NCBI GenBank assembly: GCA_034432595.1
Contig: DAOUBT010000038.1
Location: 1-37,675 of the forward strand
Direction of reading: 5' to 3'
DNA length: 37,675 nt
From: DAOTZR01 sp034432595
GTDB taxonomy: Bacteria; Chloroflexota; Anaerolineae; B4-G1; SLSP01
This document shows positions 8,078-17,309 of this stretch, piece by piece. Within the stretch, counting starts at the first letter, position 1; every line of letters begins with the position of its first letter. The notes under the pieces were generated by a model that was not told where the DNA came from, ran no database searches, and worked only from the letters and a program-made list of their open reading frames with translations. The translations under genes and the position numbers were made by a program.

Positions 8078-10132
8078 TTATCCCGCACCAGCCCCGGAGC
8101 TGCCGGCAAGTCGCTGCGCGATGAGGGCTTCCAGCGCCTCCTCACTGAGCATGGGAATGCCGAGCTGTTGCGCGCGGGTGAATTTCGTGCCACCGGGATC
8201 GGCACCCACGATGAGATAACTCGTCTTCGCGCTGACGCTGCCGGCGACTTTTGCGCCCAGAGCTTCCAGGCGCGCAGCAAAGGCCTCGCGCGGCTGCGAA
8301 AGCGTGCCGGTAATGACGAAAGTCAGGCCCGCCAGCGGCCTGTCACCACCCGCAACGGGCTGCGGCGCGCGTCCAAGCTGAACGCCAGCCTTGCGCAGTT
8401 TCTCCACAAAGCGGCGGTTATGCTCGTGCGCGAACCATTCCACCACACTCTGCGCCGTGAAAGGCCCAATGCCCTCGATGCTCGCCAGACGGGCCTCATC
8501 CGCCTGCGAAAGCTCCTCAATGGAATTGAAGTGCTCCAGCAGAACCTGCGCTACCGTGGTACCCACGCGGCGGATACCCAGCGCCGCCAGGACGCGCGGC
8601 AAGGGGCGAGTCTTGCTCGCGGCAATCGCTTCCAGCAGGGCCGTGGCCTTTTTCTCAGCGAAGCCCTCCAGACTGAGCAGCTGTTCACGCGTGAGGAAGT
8701 AAAGGTCAGCGGGATCGGCGATCCAGCCGCGCGCCACCAACTGCTCGGCGGTGCGCTCACCCAGCCCCTCAATGTCGAGCAGCGCGGCGAAGTAGAGGAG
8801 GCGCTGCGTCCGCTGCGCCGGGCAGGCAATGTTGGTGCATTGATAGCTGACCTCATCGCCCACGTGACTGACCGCTTCCCCGCAGACCGGACACACCTCC
8901 GGCGGTGCGATGGGCGTCTCCGTACCGGTACGCAGGGCGACAATCGGTCCCACCACGTAGGGAATCACATCCCCGGCCCGCCGCACCACCACCCGATCCC
9001 CACGGCGAATATCGCGCTCCCGGATGAAATCGAAATTGTGCAGGGACGCATGACTCACCGTTACCCCGCCCAGGCTTACCGGCTCCAAAACCGCGGTAGG
9101 GGTGATGACGCCGGTGCGCCCTACGGAAAACACCACGTCGCGCAGGGTGGTCGTCGCCTCGCGCGGAGGGAACTTGTAAGCGATAGCCCCGCGCGGACGC
9201 CCACCCACGACGCCTAAAGCGGCCTGCGTCGGCAAGTGGTTGACCTTTACCACCAGCCCATCCGCTTCATAGGGGAGCTGATCCCGCTTTGCGACGAAGG
9301 CTTCGCACGCATCGGCCACGGCTTCGATGGAGGAAAGATACTGAACTTCATCCGGGACGGGGAAGCCCAGGGCGCGCAGGTATTGGAGCGTTTCCCACTG
9401 CGTCTCCGGCAGCGGACCGCTGGCATCCACGATTTGATAGCAATACAGTCGCAGCGGACGTTGCGCCGTGATGCGTGGGTCGAGCTGCCGCAGGCTGCCC
9501 GCCGCGGCGTTGCGTGGATTGGCAAAGACTTCCTCCCCTGCTGCGCTCAGGCGCTGATTCAGCGCCTCAAAATCGGCGATCCACATCAGCACCTCGCCGC
9601 GCACCACAAGACGTTCCGGCGGCGTGGGGCCATCCGGCAGGGCCGGGATGCGCAAAGGCAGGCTCTTGACCGTGCGCAAATTGGCGGTCACGTCCTCACC
9701 GACCTGCCCATCACCACGGGTGGCACCCAACACGAACTGCCCACGTTCGTAATGGAGCACGACCGTCAGCCCGTCAAGCTTGGGTTCGAGCACGTAGCTC
9801 AGGGGCGGGGTATCAGGCGGCAGCAATTTGCTGATGCGCGCCTCCCAGGCCAGCAACTCCTCACGTTGCGTGGCCTTATCCAGACTGAGAATTGGCGCGG
9901 GGTGCGTGACCTTGACGAAGCCTTCTGCCGGAGCGCCCCCCACGCGCTGCGTGGGCGAATCCGGCGCAATGAGCTCCGGGAACTGCGCTTCCAAAGCGCG
10001 CAGCTCATCCATGAGAGCGTCATATTCGCCATCGCTGATGACCGGGTTATCCAGGACGTAGTAGCGATAGGCATGATAGGCCAGCTCTTTGCGCAGGGCC
10101 TCGACGCGCTGCCGGGCTTCTTCCAGCTCCAT
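8078..10132 (-). CDS. ligA: NAD-dependent DNA ligase LigA
   Basis: Seals nicks in duplex DNA with NAD+ as adenylate donor, acting in replication and repair. The 684-residue length fits the family. The N-terminal Ia domain (YHAYRYYVLDNPVISDGEYD) precedes the adenylation domain with catalytic Lys118 in EPKLDG. An OB fold follows, then a four-Cys zinc finger (CPVCG then CTNIACP, about 405-430), helix-hairpin-helix repeats and a C-terminal BRCT domain (LAGLTFVITGTL onward). The start at 10132 is preferred over an upstream in-frame ATG at 10156 because GGAGGAGGGGGT lies immediately before it and the protein then begins MELEEARQRVE as in homologues. Confidence 0.97.
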   Translation of the reverse strand: MELEEARQRVEALRKELAYHAYRYYVLDNPVISDGEYDALMDELRALEAQFPELIAPDSPTQRVGGAPAEGFVKVTHPAPILSLDKATQREELLAWEARISKLLPPDTPPLSYVLEPKLDGLTVVLHYERGQFVLGATRGDGQVGEDVTANLRTVKSLPLRIPALPDGPTPPERLVVRGEVLMWIADFEALNQRLSAAGEEVFANPRNAAAGSLRQLDPRITAQRPLRLYCYQIVDASGPLPETQWETLQYLRALGFPVPDEVQYLSSIEAVADACEAFVAKRDQLPYEADGLVVKVNHLPTQAALGVVGGRPRGAIAYKFPPREATTTLRDVVFSVGRTGVITPTAVLEPVSLGGVTVSHASLHNFDFIRERDIRRGDRVVVRRAGDVIPYVVGPIVALRTGTETPIAPPEVCPVCGEAVSHVGDEVSYQCTNIACPAQRTQRLLYFAALLDIEGLGERTAEQLVARGWIADPADLYFLTREQLLSLEGFAEKKATALLEAIAASKTRPLPRVLAALGIRRVGTTVAQVLLEHFNSIEELSQADEARLASIEGIGPFTAQSVVEWFAHEHNRRFVEKLRKAGVQLGRAPQPVAGGDRPLAGLTFVITGTLSQPREAFAARLEALGAKVAGSVSAKTSYLIVGADPGGTKFTRAQQLGIPMLSEEALEALIAQRLAGSSGAGAG

Positions 10133-10248
10133 ACCCCCTCCTCCGTGACGGCTCAAGCAAGACCAGGCCGCGCGGAACAGGCGTCAACCTTTCCGCAGCG
10201 GCCAGGCAAAGATTACACCGCTTCAAAGAACAGCTTAAGCAGGGTTTG

Positions 10249-10710
10249 CTAAGGCACGATCAGGTCCAGGAAGTTCGCCGCAGCCCATCCCTCGCGGGTG
10301 GGGATGCCGGGATCGCGGATGAACCACCAGGTGATACCTTCGGCCAGCTCCGGACCGGCAGCGATGATGAACTCCTCCCCCTCGCGCCCGATGTCCACAA
10401 TCTCCGCGCTGGTGCTCGGTTCGGAGCGGATGTTAACCCCACCGTAACTGCCGGTTCCCACCACGCGCACACGCGCCCCAACGCCCAGGCCTGCGACCGG
10501 CGTCGGCGTCGGCGGAAGCGGCGTCGGCGTCGGCAGAGGCGTCGGCGTTGGCGTTGGGGTCGGCAGCGGCGTGGTCGTGATCAGGACAGCCGTCGGCGCA
10601 GGCCCCTGTGGCGCAACAGGTTTGAACAGCACCAGTTGCGCGCTAAAGATGAGCAGCCCCACCAGGACCAGCCCACCCAGAATAGTCAAAACCAGCCAGA
10701 GTTTATTCAT
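10249..10710 (-). CDS. Membrane-anchored SH3-domain protein with Thr-Pro linker
   Basis: 153 residues: one N-terminal transmembrane helix (about 5-28), a Thr/Pro-rich linker encoded by GGCGTC/GGCGTT repeats at 10499-10575, then a bacterial SH3-type domain (VRVVGTGSYGGVNIRSEPS ... GWAAANFLDLIVP). Such domains usually bind peptidoglycan or surface peptides outside the cell, which fits the topology here. The start at 10710 has GGGAG about 8 nt upstream; an ATG at 10728 lacks a site. It lies upstream of ligA on the same strand with about 116 bp between. Confidence 0.8.
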   Translation of the reverse strand: MNKLWLVLTILGGLVLVGLLIFSAQLVLFKPVAPQGPAPTAVLITTTPLPTPTPTPTPLPTPTPLPPTPTPVAGLGVGARVRVVGTGSYGGVNIRSEPSTSAEIVDIGREGEEFIIAAGPELAEGITWWFIRDPGIPTREGWAAANFLDLIVP

Positions 10711-10740
10711 GGTGTATTCTCCCATCAACGTTATGACTTA

Positions 10741-10757
10741 CCGGAGATGAGCTCCGG
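10741..10757. other. Small inverted repeat upstream of the SH3 gene
   Basis: CCGGAG-N5-CTCCGG, a 6-bp hairpin in the gap between the DUF951 gene and the SH3 gene (minus strand). It has no T-run and may be a weak terminator or a leader structure. Confidence 0.25.
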
Positions 10758-10878
10758 AATAAATACGGTTATAGTCGCTCGTTCCCTGCCCCCCACTCCG
10801 GTGCAGGCGGGCAGACGATTACCCAATCGGGTCAACATAAGGGCTGGAAGAGGCCCGCAGCCGGCGAAAAGCCCGCCG

Positions 10879-11088
10879 TCACTGCGCTTCCGGATTTCCG
10901 CGCTTCACAAAGCGACGAACGCGGCGCTCAAACTCAAAGCGCGGGAGCAAAACGTAGCGTCCGCAGGTCAGGCAGGTGATGCCGATGTCCGCGCCGACGC
11001 GCTCCACGCGCCACACTTTCCCGCCGCAGGGATGCGGCTTTCGCATCTCGACCTCGTCCCCCAACAAAATCAGCAGCGGCTCGCCCAT
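10879..11088 (-). CDS. DUF951 family small protein
   Basis: 69 residues beginning MGEPLLILLGDEVEMRKPHP, followed by CGG and ITCLTCGRYVLLPR, the core of the DUF951 family with its conserved cysteines. The function is not established; family members are small and predicted to bind nucleic acid or metal. It starts 2 nt after the rhomboid stop with AGGTGA before the ATG, so the two are likely co-transcribed and coupled. A longer in-frame start inside the rhomboid gene is unsupported. Confidence 0.85.
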   Translation of the reverse strand: MGEPLLILLGDEVEMRKPHPCGGKVWRVERVGADIGITCLTCGRYVLLPRFEFERRVRRFVKRGNPEAQ

Positions 11089-11090
11089 GT

Positions 11091-11846
11091 TCACCTGAAA
11101 AGCACGATCATCTCCAGCAACGCCGGGAACAACGCGAGCAAAGCTCCCAGTAAGGCCCACTGTTGGCCGCTCAAGGGCTGTATGCGCATCTCAATCCCCG
11201 TGCCCTCCAGGTTCTGCGTGAAGGTGTAACGCGGGCAAAGCAGCAGCCCCGCAGCCACCCCACCAAGGAAGCCTCCCAAATGCCCCCACAGGCTGATGCC
11301 CGGCAGAAGCCCAATCGCCAGATTGATGCCAACCATGCGGATAAGGCTGTGGAGTTCTTGACGCGCATGGAGCTGCGTGCGGTAGCGATAGAAATACACG
11401 ATCAACAAACCCGCGATGCCCATCACCCCGCCCGAAGCACCTGCCCCTATGCTCATCAGCGGTTGCAGCGCACTCATCAACAGACTGGCAGCGACGATGG
11501 AAATGCCATACCCCAGGCTAAAGCGTGCCCCACCGTACAGGCGTTCAACATCACTCCCCAAAACGTACAAAGCCCACATGTTGAAGATGATGTGGGTCAG
11601 GTCAAAGTGCAGGAAACCCGCCGTCACCATCCGCCAATACTGTCCATAAAGGACGATATATTCCGGGATGATCGCCCCCCATAACAACAATGCTTTTTGC
11701 GTCACAGCATCCGCAACGAAAATAAGCACGTTAATCGCAATGAACACGTAGGTCACCCGCACGGGCGATAAGGGCAGCATGACACTTGCCCGCGGCAGAG
11801 ACACCTGAACCTGTTCTCCTTCAGAAAACTGAGACGTGTCTTGCAT
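11091..11846 (-). CDS. Rhomboid family intramembrane serine protease
   Basis: Cleaves transmembrane substrates within the membrane. The protein has 251 residues and about six transmembrane helices. The catalytic Ser138 lies in GAGASGGVMG and the partner His189 in WGHLGGFLGG. Asn89 in HIIFNMWAL supplies the oxyanion site, so the dyad is intact. A hydrophilic N-terminal tail of about 30 residues precedes the first helix. The gene starts a few nt after the gmk stop. ATG 11846 is chosen because the GGTGG site lies better spaced than for ATG 11849. Confidence 0.9.
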   Translation of the reverse strand: MQDTSQFSEGEQVQVSLPRASVMLPLSPVRVTYVFIAINVLIFVADAVTQKALLLWGAIIPEYIVLYGQYWRMVTAGFLHFDLTHIIFNMWALYVLGSDVERLYGGARFSLGYGISIVAASLLMSALQPLMSIGAGASGGVMGIAGLLIVYFYRYRTQLHARQELHSLIRMVGINLAIGLLPGISLWGHLGGFLGGVAAGLLLCPRYTFTQNLEGTGIEMRIQPLSGQQWALLGALLALFPALLEMIVLFR

Positions 11847-11853
11847 CATCCAC

Positions 11854-12456
11854 CTACAGCGTAATGCGGCGGGGATGCGTCCGGCAATGCTCGGCGGTGA
11901 TGATGGCCAGCACCTGATCCACGGCGCACTCCAGATTATGGTAACTGTTGACCACCACATAATCAAACTGGTCAATAACCTGCATTTCCTCGCGCGCGCG
12001 GGCTAAACGGCGCTCAATTTGCTCCGGGCTATCGGTTTTCCGTTCCTCCAGCCGACGGCGCAGCTCCTCCTCATCCGCGGTGAGGAAGATGAGCACAGCC
12101 TCCGGCACCAGACGGCGGACCGTTGCCGCGCCCTGCACGTCAAGCCGCATCACCACATCCTTGCCGCTGCGCAACGCCTCGCGGATTTGCGCCTTGTGGA
12201 TGCCTTTGTACTGCCCATACACCAGGGCATATTCGAGCAACTCATCTTCCGCAATGTAGCGTTGAAACGTCTCCTCGCTGACAAAGTAATAATCCACCCC
12301 GTGCACCTCGTTAGGCCGCGGCGGGCGCGAGGTGGTCGTGACCACGAAATGAAAGGGCAAACCACGGTCCTTGAGCCGCTGCACCAGACTATCCTTGCCC
12401 GCTCCCGAAGGGCCGGAAATCACCACCAGCAAAGGTTGGGTTTGATCAGGCAACAT
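11854..12456 (-). CDS. gmk: Guanylate kinase
   Basis: Phosphorylates GMP to GDP with ATP. 200 residues, normal for the family. The P-loop GPSGAGK is at 15-21, followed by the GMP-binding TTTSRPPRPNEVHGVDYYFV segment and the lid with LRRRLEERKTDS. AGGGAG precedes the ATG. It is the first gene of a minus-strand run gmk-rhomboid-DUF951. A plus-strand promoter for the divergent fmdB-type gene overlaps its start codon. Confidence 0.97.
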   Translation of the reverse strand: MLPDQTQPLLVVISGPSGAGKDSLVQRLKDRGLPFHFVVTTTSRPPRPNEVHGVDYYFVSEETFQRYIAEDELLEYALVYGQYKGIHKAQIREALRSGKDVVMRLDVQGAATVRRLVPEAVLIFLTADEEELRRRLEERKTDSPEQIERRLARAREEMQVIDQFDYVVVNSYHNLECAVDQVLAIITAEHCRTHPRRITL

Positions 12457-12484
12457 TGAGCTTCTCCCTTAAACGGGTTATAAT
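12456..12484 (+). promoter_or_regulatory. Sigma-70-type promoter for the FmdB-type gene
   Basis: TTGAGC, 17 bp, TATAAT: a perfect -10 with a four-of-six -35 at ideal spacing. Transcription would begin near 12491 and give a leader of about 100 nt before the ATG at 12595. The -35 overlaps the start codon of divergent gmk. Confidence 0.65.
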
Positions 12485-12594
12485 GAAATCAGGACGTCAT
12501 AGCATCGCCGATGACGAGAACGCATCGTTGTGTCCATACTGTGACGCCAACTACCTGAAATATACCACATTTAGCGCAGGAGGAAACGCAGCCT

Positions 12595-12996
12595 ATGCCT
12601 ATCTATGAATATCGGTGTCAACAATGCCAAAAGCGCTTCACCATCTTCTGGCGCACCATCTCCGAAGCGCAAGGGCAAACGCCCACCTGTCCACGCTGTG
12701 GTTCTGGCGACGTGCAGCGACTCGTTTCGCGCGTGCGCTTTGTGCGCTCCGGAGGCAGCCTGCTTGAAGGCGACGCGCTTGACGATCTCAGTGATTTCGA
12801 CGAAAACGACCCCAAGAGCTTAGGGCGGATGATGCGCCGGATGCGCGACGAGCTTGGCGACGAGGCGGGTGATCTCGGCCCGGAGTTTGACGAGGTCGTC
12901 ACCCGCCTTGAAAAAGGGGATTCTCCGGAGGAGATTGAAAAAGCGCTGCCTGACCTGGGAGCGGAGCCGAACGCCGCAGGCGATGAGGTGATTTAG
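12595..12996 (+). CDS. FmdB-family zinc ribbon protein
   Basis: 133 residues. The N-terminus MPIYEYRCQQCQKRF and CPRCGSGDVQRL form the CxxC...CxxC zinc ribbon of the FmdB regulatory-protein family (putative, poorly characterised). The C-terminal half is strongly acidic (DDLSDFDENDPKSLGRMMRR and on) and appears to be a lineage-specific tail. GGAGGAAAC upstream of the ATG is a good ribosome site. It has its own promoter and stands alone before the YeiH gene. The biological role is unknown. Confidence 0.85.
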   Translation: MPIYEYRCQQCQKRFTIFWRTISEAQGQTPTCPRCGSGDVQRLVSRVRFVRSGGSLLEGDALDDLSDFDENDPKSLGRMMRRMRDELGDEAGDLGPEFDEVVTRLEKGDSPEEIEKALPDLGAEPNAAGDEVI

Positions 12997-13133
12997 CTGG
13001 AAACTGGAAGATGAAAAGTAGAAGGGGGAAGCAGGAAGCGGAACGTTAAAGCCGAAAGCAGACATGGGGTGGCAGTCCTCAGCGTGCTCTGCGGTCAACA
13101 CATCACGGTAAGCGTTGCACCAAAAGGGAGGAG
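12997..13133. repeat. Purine-rich intergenic filler with dispersed-repeat remnants
   Basis: The gap begins with CTGGAAACTGGAAGATG-type purine-rich sequence resembling the inverted heptamer repeats near 17089 and 17310. It continues with a segment (13074-13097) whose reverse strand reads as LTAEHAED, a sequence seen as spurious ORFs in repeat-rich bacterial genomes. No gene or clear terminator is present. Confidence 0.4.
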
Positions 13134-13136
13134 ATG

Positions 13137-14198
13137 ATGGACAAAAAAACTTTTGAAACGTGGATGCCCGGCCTGGTCGTCACGGGTGTACTCTCGGTTA
13201 TCGCCTGGTGGGTGGCTGATAAGGTCTATGCCATGAAGCTCCCTCTCGGCATTCCGGGCAAGGCCCTGGAGTACCCGCTCTGGGCGGCGCTGATCGGCCT
13301 GCTGGGCAATCTCTTGCTCAAGCGCTTCGGCGGTTACGAGCGCGTCAAACCCGGCATCAAAACCGAACTGTTCTTGAAGACCGGCCTGATTCTGTTAGGC
13401 GCAAGCATCAATCTAAGCCTGCTGGTCAAGGCAGCGAGCGGCGCGCTCGTGCAGGCGCTCATCCTGGTGCCCGCGGTGTTTTTCTTCTGCTGGTGGCTTG
13501 GGGGTAAATTCCGCCTTGAAGATAAGCTGCGGGCTGTAATGGCCGCCGCGGTCTCGATTTGTGGCGTTTCGGCGGCCATTGCTGCAGCGGGCGCTGTGTT
13601 GGCCAAGAAAGAACATGTCACCTACATCACGGCTTTAGTCATCATCACGGCCCTGCCCCTGATGGTCATGCTGCCTCTGGTAGCGGGCGCATTGCACCTG
13701 CCCGAACCCATCGCTGGCGCATGGTTCGCGGGCAACATTGATACCACGGCTGCGGTGGTGGGCGCGGGTACGATTTACGGCGAGCAGGCGCAGAAAATCG
13801 CCTCCATTGTCAAATCGGCGCAGAACGCGCTCATTGGCGTGGCCGCCTTCCTGCTGGCGCTGGCCTTCGCCGTGCGCGAAGGACGTGCTAATGGCACGCG
13901 GCCCAGCCCGCGCATGATTTGGGATCGCTTCCCCAAGTTTGTGCTGGGCTTCATCCTGGCCTCCGTCCTTTATACGCTGGGCCTCATTGACGGGGGAAAG
14001 GGGACGTGGATAGATACGCTGAAAAACTGGGCCTTCACCTTTGCCTTCGTCGGCATGGGATTGGAGCTTTCGGCGAAGGAATTCCGTGCCCTGGGCTGGC
14101 GCCCGGTCTCGGTGTTCCTCATCACAACGGTGTTTAATCTGCTGCTGGCCTTTGGCACAGCCTGGGCCATTTTCGGCTATTTGCTGCCAATCCGCTAA
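13137..14198 (+). CDS. YeiH/UPF0324 family putative sulfate exporter
   Basis: A polytopic membrane protein of 353 residues with about ten hydrophobic segments. Family signatures include LLGASINLSLLVKAASGALV, SICGVSAAIAAAGAVL and WFAGNIDTTAAVVGAGTIYG. The family is annotated as putative sulfate exporters, but transport has hardly been tested. Two adjacent ATGs occur; 13137 is preferred because GGAGG lies 5 nt upstream, versus 2 nt for 13134. A sulfur-metabolism cluster lies 3.7 kb downstream on the same strand, separated by valS, so a functional link is only suggestive. Confidence 0.88.
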   Translation: MDKKTFETWMPGLVVTGVLSVIAWWVADKVYAMKLPLGIPGKALEYPLWAALIGLLGNLLLKRFGGYERVKPGIKTELFLKTGLILLGASINLSLLVKAASGALVQALILVPAVFFFCWWLGGKFRLEDKLRAVMAAAVSICGVSAAIAAAGAVLAKKEHVTYITALVIITALPLMVMLPLVAGALHLPEPIAGAWFAGNIDTTAAVVGAGTIYGEQAQKIASIVKSAQNALIGVAAFLLALAFAVREGRANGTRPSPRMIWDRFPKFVLGFILASVLYTLGLIDGGKGTWIDTLKNWAFTFAFVGMGLELSAKEFRALGWRPVSVFLITTVFNLLLAFGTAWAIFGYLLPIR

Positions 14199-14237
14199 GG
14201 GCGAATAGCCGCTTACCCCTTCCCCAGACTGACAGCC

Positions 14238-14268
14238 GGGAGGGCGACGACCATGCCGTCGCCCTCCC
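14238..14268. terminator. Hairpin between convergent yeiH-type gene and valS
   Basis: A perfect 12-bp stem (GGGAGGGCGACG and complement) with a 7-nt loop lies 40 bp after the transporter stop and 58 bp after the valS stop. It could end both transcripts. There is no T-run on either side, so it is not a classical intrinsic terminator. Confidence 0.45.
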
Positions 14269-14325
14269 ATCTACGCTGAAAAATTCAAAAGAATGCCGTG
14301 CCCCGGCGGCGTTATGTCAGGACGC

Positions 14326-17046
14326 TTAGCCGCGCAGACGGGCTAACTGTTCGCGCACCTGCGCCGCTTCGGCTTCCATCTCGCTCAAGCGTGTGCGTTC
14401 GCGTTCCACCACCGCCGCGGGCGCCTTGACGGCAAAATCGCTCGACAAACGTGCCTGCGTCTGCGCGATGCGCCGCTCCAAATCGTCCAGCGCACGCTGC
14501 AAGCGCGCCTGTTCCGCCGCGAGGTCCACCAGGCCTGCCAGCGGGAGCTGCGCCACGACTTCACCCACCACCACTGCAGCCGCCTGCGGCAGCGGCTCGG
14601 CCTCGCGCGTCAAGCGGAGCGCATCCCCATCTAAACGCGCCAGGGAGACGAGCACCGCGCGCAGGGATTCCAGCACAGGCAGGAAAGTGCCCGCCGCAAT
14701 CACCGCCGGAATGCGCTTGCCGGGTTCCACATTGTACTCCGCGCGCACGTTGCGCAGGCCACGCACCAGCTCCATGAAGAGAGCGAAGTGCGTTTCCGCG
14801 GCCTCGTCATAACGCGCGGCATCCGCTTCCGGCCATGGCGCGATGATGAGCGCCGGGCCTTCTTTGGCCTCAGCGGGCAGTTCCTGCCAGAGCGCTTCGG
14901 TGACGTAGGGCATGAAGGGATGCAGCAGCCGCAGGGCGGTCTCCAGCACGTGCAGCAGCACCGCGCGCGGCGTTTCCTTATCCGCGCCCTCGCCGTACAG
15001 GCGCACCTTGCAGGCCTCGATGTACCAGTCGCAGAACTCATCCCAGATGAAATCGCGCACCTGACGCCCGGCCTCGCCATACTGATGCTCGCCGATAAGC
15101 GTCGTCACGTTCTGGATAAGGCGATGCAGGCGGCTGAGAATCCAACGGTCCTCCCAGCCCAGACGCCCGGCGGCGATGTCGGCCAGACGCGGCGCCGGTC
15201 CTTCACCGAGATTCATCAGGATGAAGCGCCCGGCCTGCCACAGTTTGTTGGTGAAGTTGCGCGCCCCTTCCAGACGGCGCGGATCCAGGTTCATGTCATT
15301 GCCCGGCGTGGATGAGGTCACCAGCACGTAGCGCAGCGCGTCGGTGCCGTATTCGTTGATGATGTAAAGCGGATCGTACTTCCACGCATCCGGCATGGAC
15401 TTGCTGATTTTCTCGCCGTGCTCGTTGCGAATCAGGCCATGCAGGTACACGGTGGCATAGGGCACCTGTCCCGTGAGCGCCAGCGCCAACATCGTCTCGC
15501 GCGCCACCCAGAAGAAGAGGATATCGTACCCCGTTTCGCGCATATCCGTAGGATAAAAATCGCGCATATCGGGCGTATCCTCCGGCCATCCCAGCGTAGA
15601 GAAAGGCCACAAACCCGAAGAGAACCAGGTATCGAGCACATCCTCATCCTGCCGGATGGCCGTGCCACCACATTGGGGACAGGCGGTCGGGTCTTCCAGA
15701 GCGCTCCACGCATGCCCGCAGGCATCGCAATACCACACCGGAATGCGGTGGCCCCACCAGAGCTGACGGCTGATGCACCAGGGGCGGATGGCTTCCAGCC
15801 AGTTGAAGAAAATCTTCTCAAAGCGCTCCGGCACGATGTGCATGTGCCCGGCGCGCACCTCGGCAATGGCCTGTTCGGCCAGCGGCTTCACGTTGAGGAA
15901 CCACTGCGTGCTGATGCGCGGTTCAATCACCGTGTGGCAGCGCTGACAATGCCCCACGGTATGGGAGTAAGGCGTCACCTTCACCAACAGCCCTTCGCGC
16001 TCAAAATCAGCCACAATCGCCTCGCGGCAGGCGTAACGATCCATGCCGGCATAAGGCCCCGCGGCCTCATTCATCAAACCGGTAGGTGTCATCACGTCAA
16101 TCTGTGGCAGGTTGTGACGTTGGCCGATTTCATAGTCGGTCGGATCGTGGGCCGGGGTCACTTTCACCGCGCCGGTGCCAAATTCGGGCAGCACGGCCTC
16201 ATCGCCCACAATGCGGATGCGACGCCCCAGCACCGGCAACACCGCTTCGCGCCCGATAAAGCGCTGCCAGCGTTCATCCGAGGGGTGGACAGCCACGCCG
16301 CTATCGCCCAGGATCGTTTCCGGGCGCGTGGTCGCCATTTCGATGAACTCCGTCGCGCCCTCGGCCCAGCGTCCGCTGCCCCAGGGATGGCGCGGTCCAT
16401 CCCAATCGGCGTTGACGATGGGATAGCGGATATGCCACAGGTGGCTCGGCACTTCCTCCGGCTCCACCTCAAGGTCGGAAATGGCCGATTCGCAGCGCGG
16501 ACACCAGTTCACCATATAAGGGCCGCGGAAGATTAGGCCCCGTTCATAGAGCGTGACGAACGCGGTGCGCACGGCGCGGCTCAGGCCCTCGTCCAGGGTG
16601 AAGCGCTCGCGCGTCCAATCGCAGGAGACGCCCAACATGCGGTGCTGATCGGTGATGCGGGCATGGGTCTTCGCCTTCCACTCCCACACGCGCGCGATGA
16701 AGGCATCACGTCCCAACTGATGGCGTGAGAGACCTTCTTTAGCCAGCTCACGCTCCACCACGTTCTGCGTGGCGATTCCGGCATGATCGGTACCGGGCAG
16801 AAAGAGCGTCTTGTAGCCGCGCATCCGGTGGTAGCGCGTGACCATATCCTCAATCGCCGCCGTCATGGCGTGACCCAGGTGCAAAATCCCGGTCACGTTG
16901 GGCGGTGGCATGGTGATGCAAAAGCGCTTGCCCGGTTGCGGACGTGTGGGCATGGTCTCCGGCTTAAAATAGCCCTGCTCCTCCCACCAGCGGTAAAGTT
17001 CAGGTTCCACAGCTTTAGGGTCATACGTTTTGGCAATCTCTTTCAT
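14326..17046 (-). CDS. valS: Valyl-tRNA synthetase
   Basis: Charges tRNA-Val and edits mischarged threonine. 906 residues, class I aminoacyl-tRNA synthetase. The ATP-binding motifs are HLGH (in PPPNVTGILHLGHAM) and KISKS (GEKISKSMPDAW). The editing domain, a CxxC zinc-like insert (CDACGHAW, CPQCGG), the anticodon-binding domain and the C-terminal coiled coil (LERRIAQTQARL) follow in normal order. The start at 17046 has GGGAGGGGA at best spacing; ATG 17049 and an upstream ATG at 17076 are alternatives. Expression should be controlled by the T-box leader at 17356-17612. Confidence 0.97.
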   Translation of the reverse strand: MKEIAKTYDPKAVEPELYRWWEEQGYFKPETMPTRPQPGKRFCITMPPPNVTGILHLGHAMTAAIEDMVTRYHRMRGYKTLFLPGTDHAGIATQNVVERELAKEGLSRHQLGRDAFIARVWEWKAKTHARITDQHRMLGVSCDWTRERFTLDEGLSRAVRTAFVTLYERGLIFRGPYMVNWCPRCESAISDLEVEPEEVPSHLWHIRYPIVNADWDGPRHPWGSGRWAEGATEFIEMATTRPETILGDSGVAVHPSDERWQRFIGREAVLPVLGRRIRIVGDEAVLPEFGTGAVKVTPAHDPTDYEIGQRHNLPQIDVMTPTGLMNEAAGPYAGMDRYACREAIVADFEREGLLVKVTPYSHTVGHCQRCHTVIEPRISTQWFLNVKPLAEQAIAEVRAGHMHIVPERFEKIFFNWLEAIRPWCISRQLWWGHRIPVWYCDACGHAWSALEDPTACPQCGGTAIRQDEDVLDTWFSSGLWPFSTLGWPEDTPDMRDFYPTDMRETGYDILFFWVARETMLALALTGQVPYATVYLHGLIRNEHGEKISKSMPDAWKYDPLYIINEYGTDALRYVLVTSSTPGNDMNLDPRRLEGARNFTNKLWQAGRFILMNLGEGPAPRLADIAAGRLGWEDRWILSRLHRLIQNVTTLIGEHQYGEAGRQVRDFIWDEFCDWYIEACKVRLYGEGADKETPRAVLLHVLETALRLLHPFMPYVTEALWQELPAEAKEGPALIIAPWPEADAARYDEAAETHFALFMELVRGLRNVRAEYNVEPGKRIPAVIAAGTFLPVLESLRAVLVSLARLDGDALRLTREAEPLPQAAAVVVGEVVAQLPLAGLVDLAAEQARLQRALDDLERRIAQTQARLSSDFAVKAPAAVVERERTRLSEMEAEAAQVREQLARLRG

Positions 17047-17088
17047 CATTCCCCTCCCGCAAGATGTTTCCATCAAACATAACTTTTA

Positions 17089-17127
17089 GCTTCCAGCTTC
17101 CAGCTTCCAGTTTCCAATATCCAGCGT
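17089..17127. repeat. Tandem heptamer repeat (GCTTCCA-like)
   Basis: Three near-perfect 7-bp units (GCTTCCA) followed by degenerate ones (GTTTCCA, ATATCCA). Similar sequence occurs at 17310-17350, so the pair flanks copy B of the dispersed element. Inverted-sense purine versions occur at about 12997-13045. Confidence 0.6.
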
Positions 17128-17157
17128 AACCGCTCACCTTCAGCATCAGGATAGCCA

Positions 17158-17262
17158 TTACAATCACCGCTGGCACAATTTTAACCGCAGGTTTGGATAG
17201 GATATCCGATGATTTCACCCCCCCGTGGGGTGGGCGAAGGCAATGCCCTCGCCCACCCTTAC
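17158..17262. repeat. Dispersed intergenic element, copy B
   Basis: About 105 bp aligned in the same orientation with 2862-2985. The terminal hairpin at 17228-17258 (GGGTGGGCGA stem) is perfect here. It lies in the roughly 310-bp spacer between the T-box terminator and valS, so it is transcribed whenever the T-box reads through. The heptamer repeats at 17089 and 17310 flank it. No coding capacity. Confidence 0.7.
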
Positions 17263-17309
17263 CCCGCTGAAGGTTCTATTGCATCGTAACCAGGCAGGCT
17301 TTGCCGCTA

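Noticed and set aside
12820..13101. Minus-strand frame containing LTAEHAED
   Set aside because: It is antisense to the FmdB-type gene and derives from intergenic repeat sequence often mis-called as protein.
15418..16536. Long antisense frames inside valS, and likewise 7949-9217 inside ligA, 1469-2494 inside the ABC gene and 30463-31338 inside the oxidoreductase gene
   Set aside because: Shadows of GC-rich coding sequence; the opposite strand has clear family motifs throughout.
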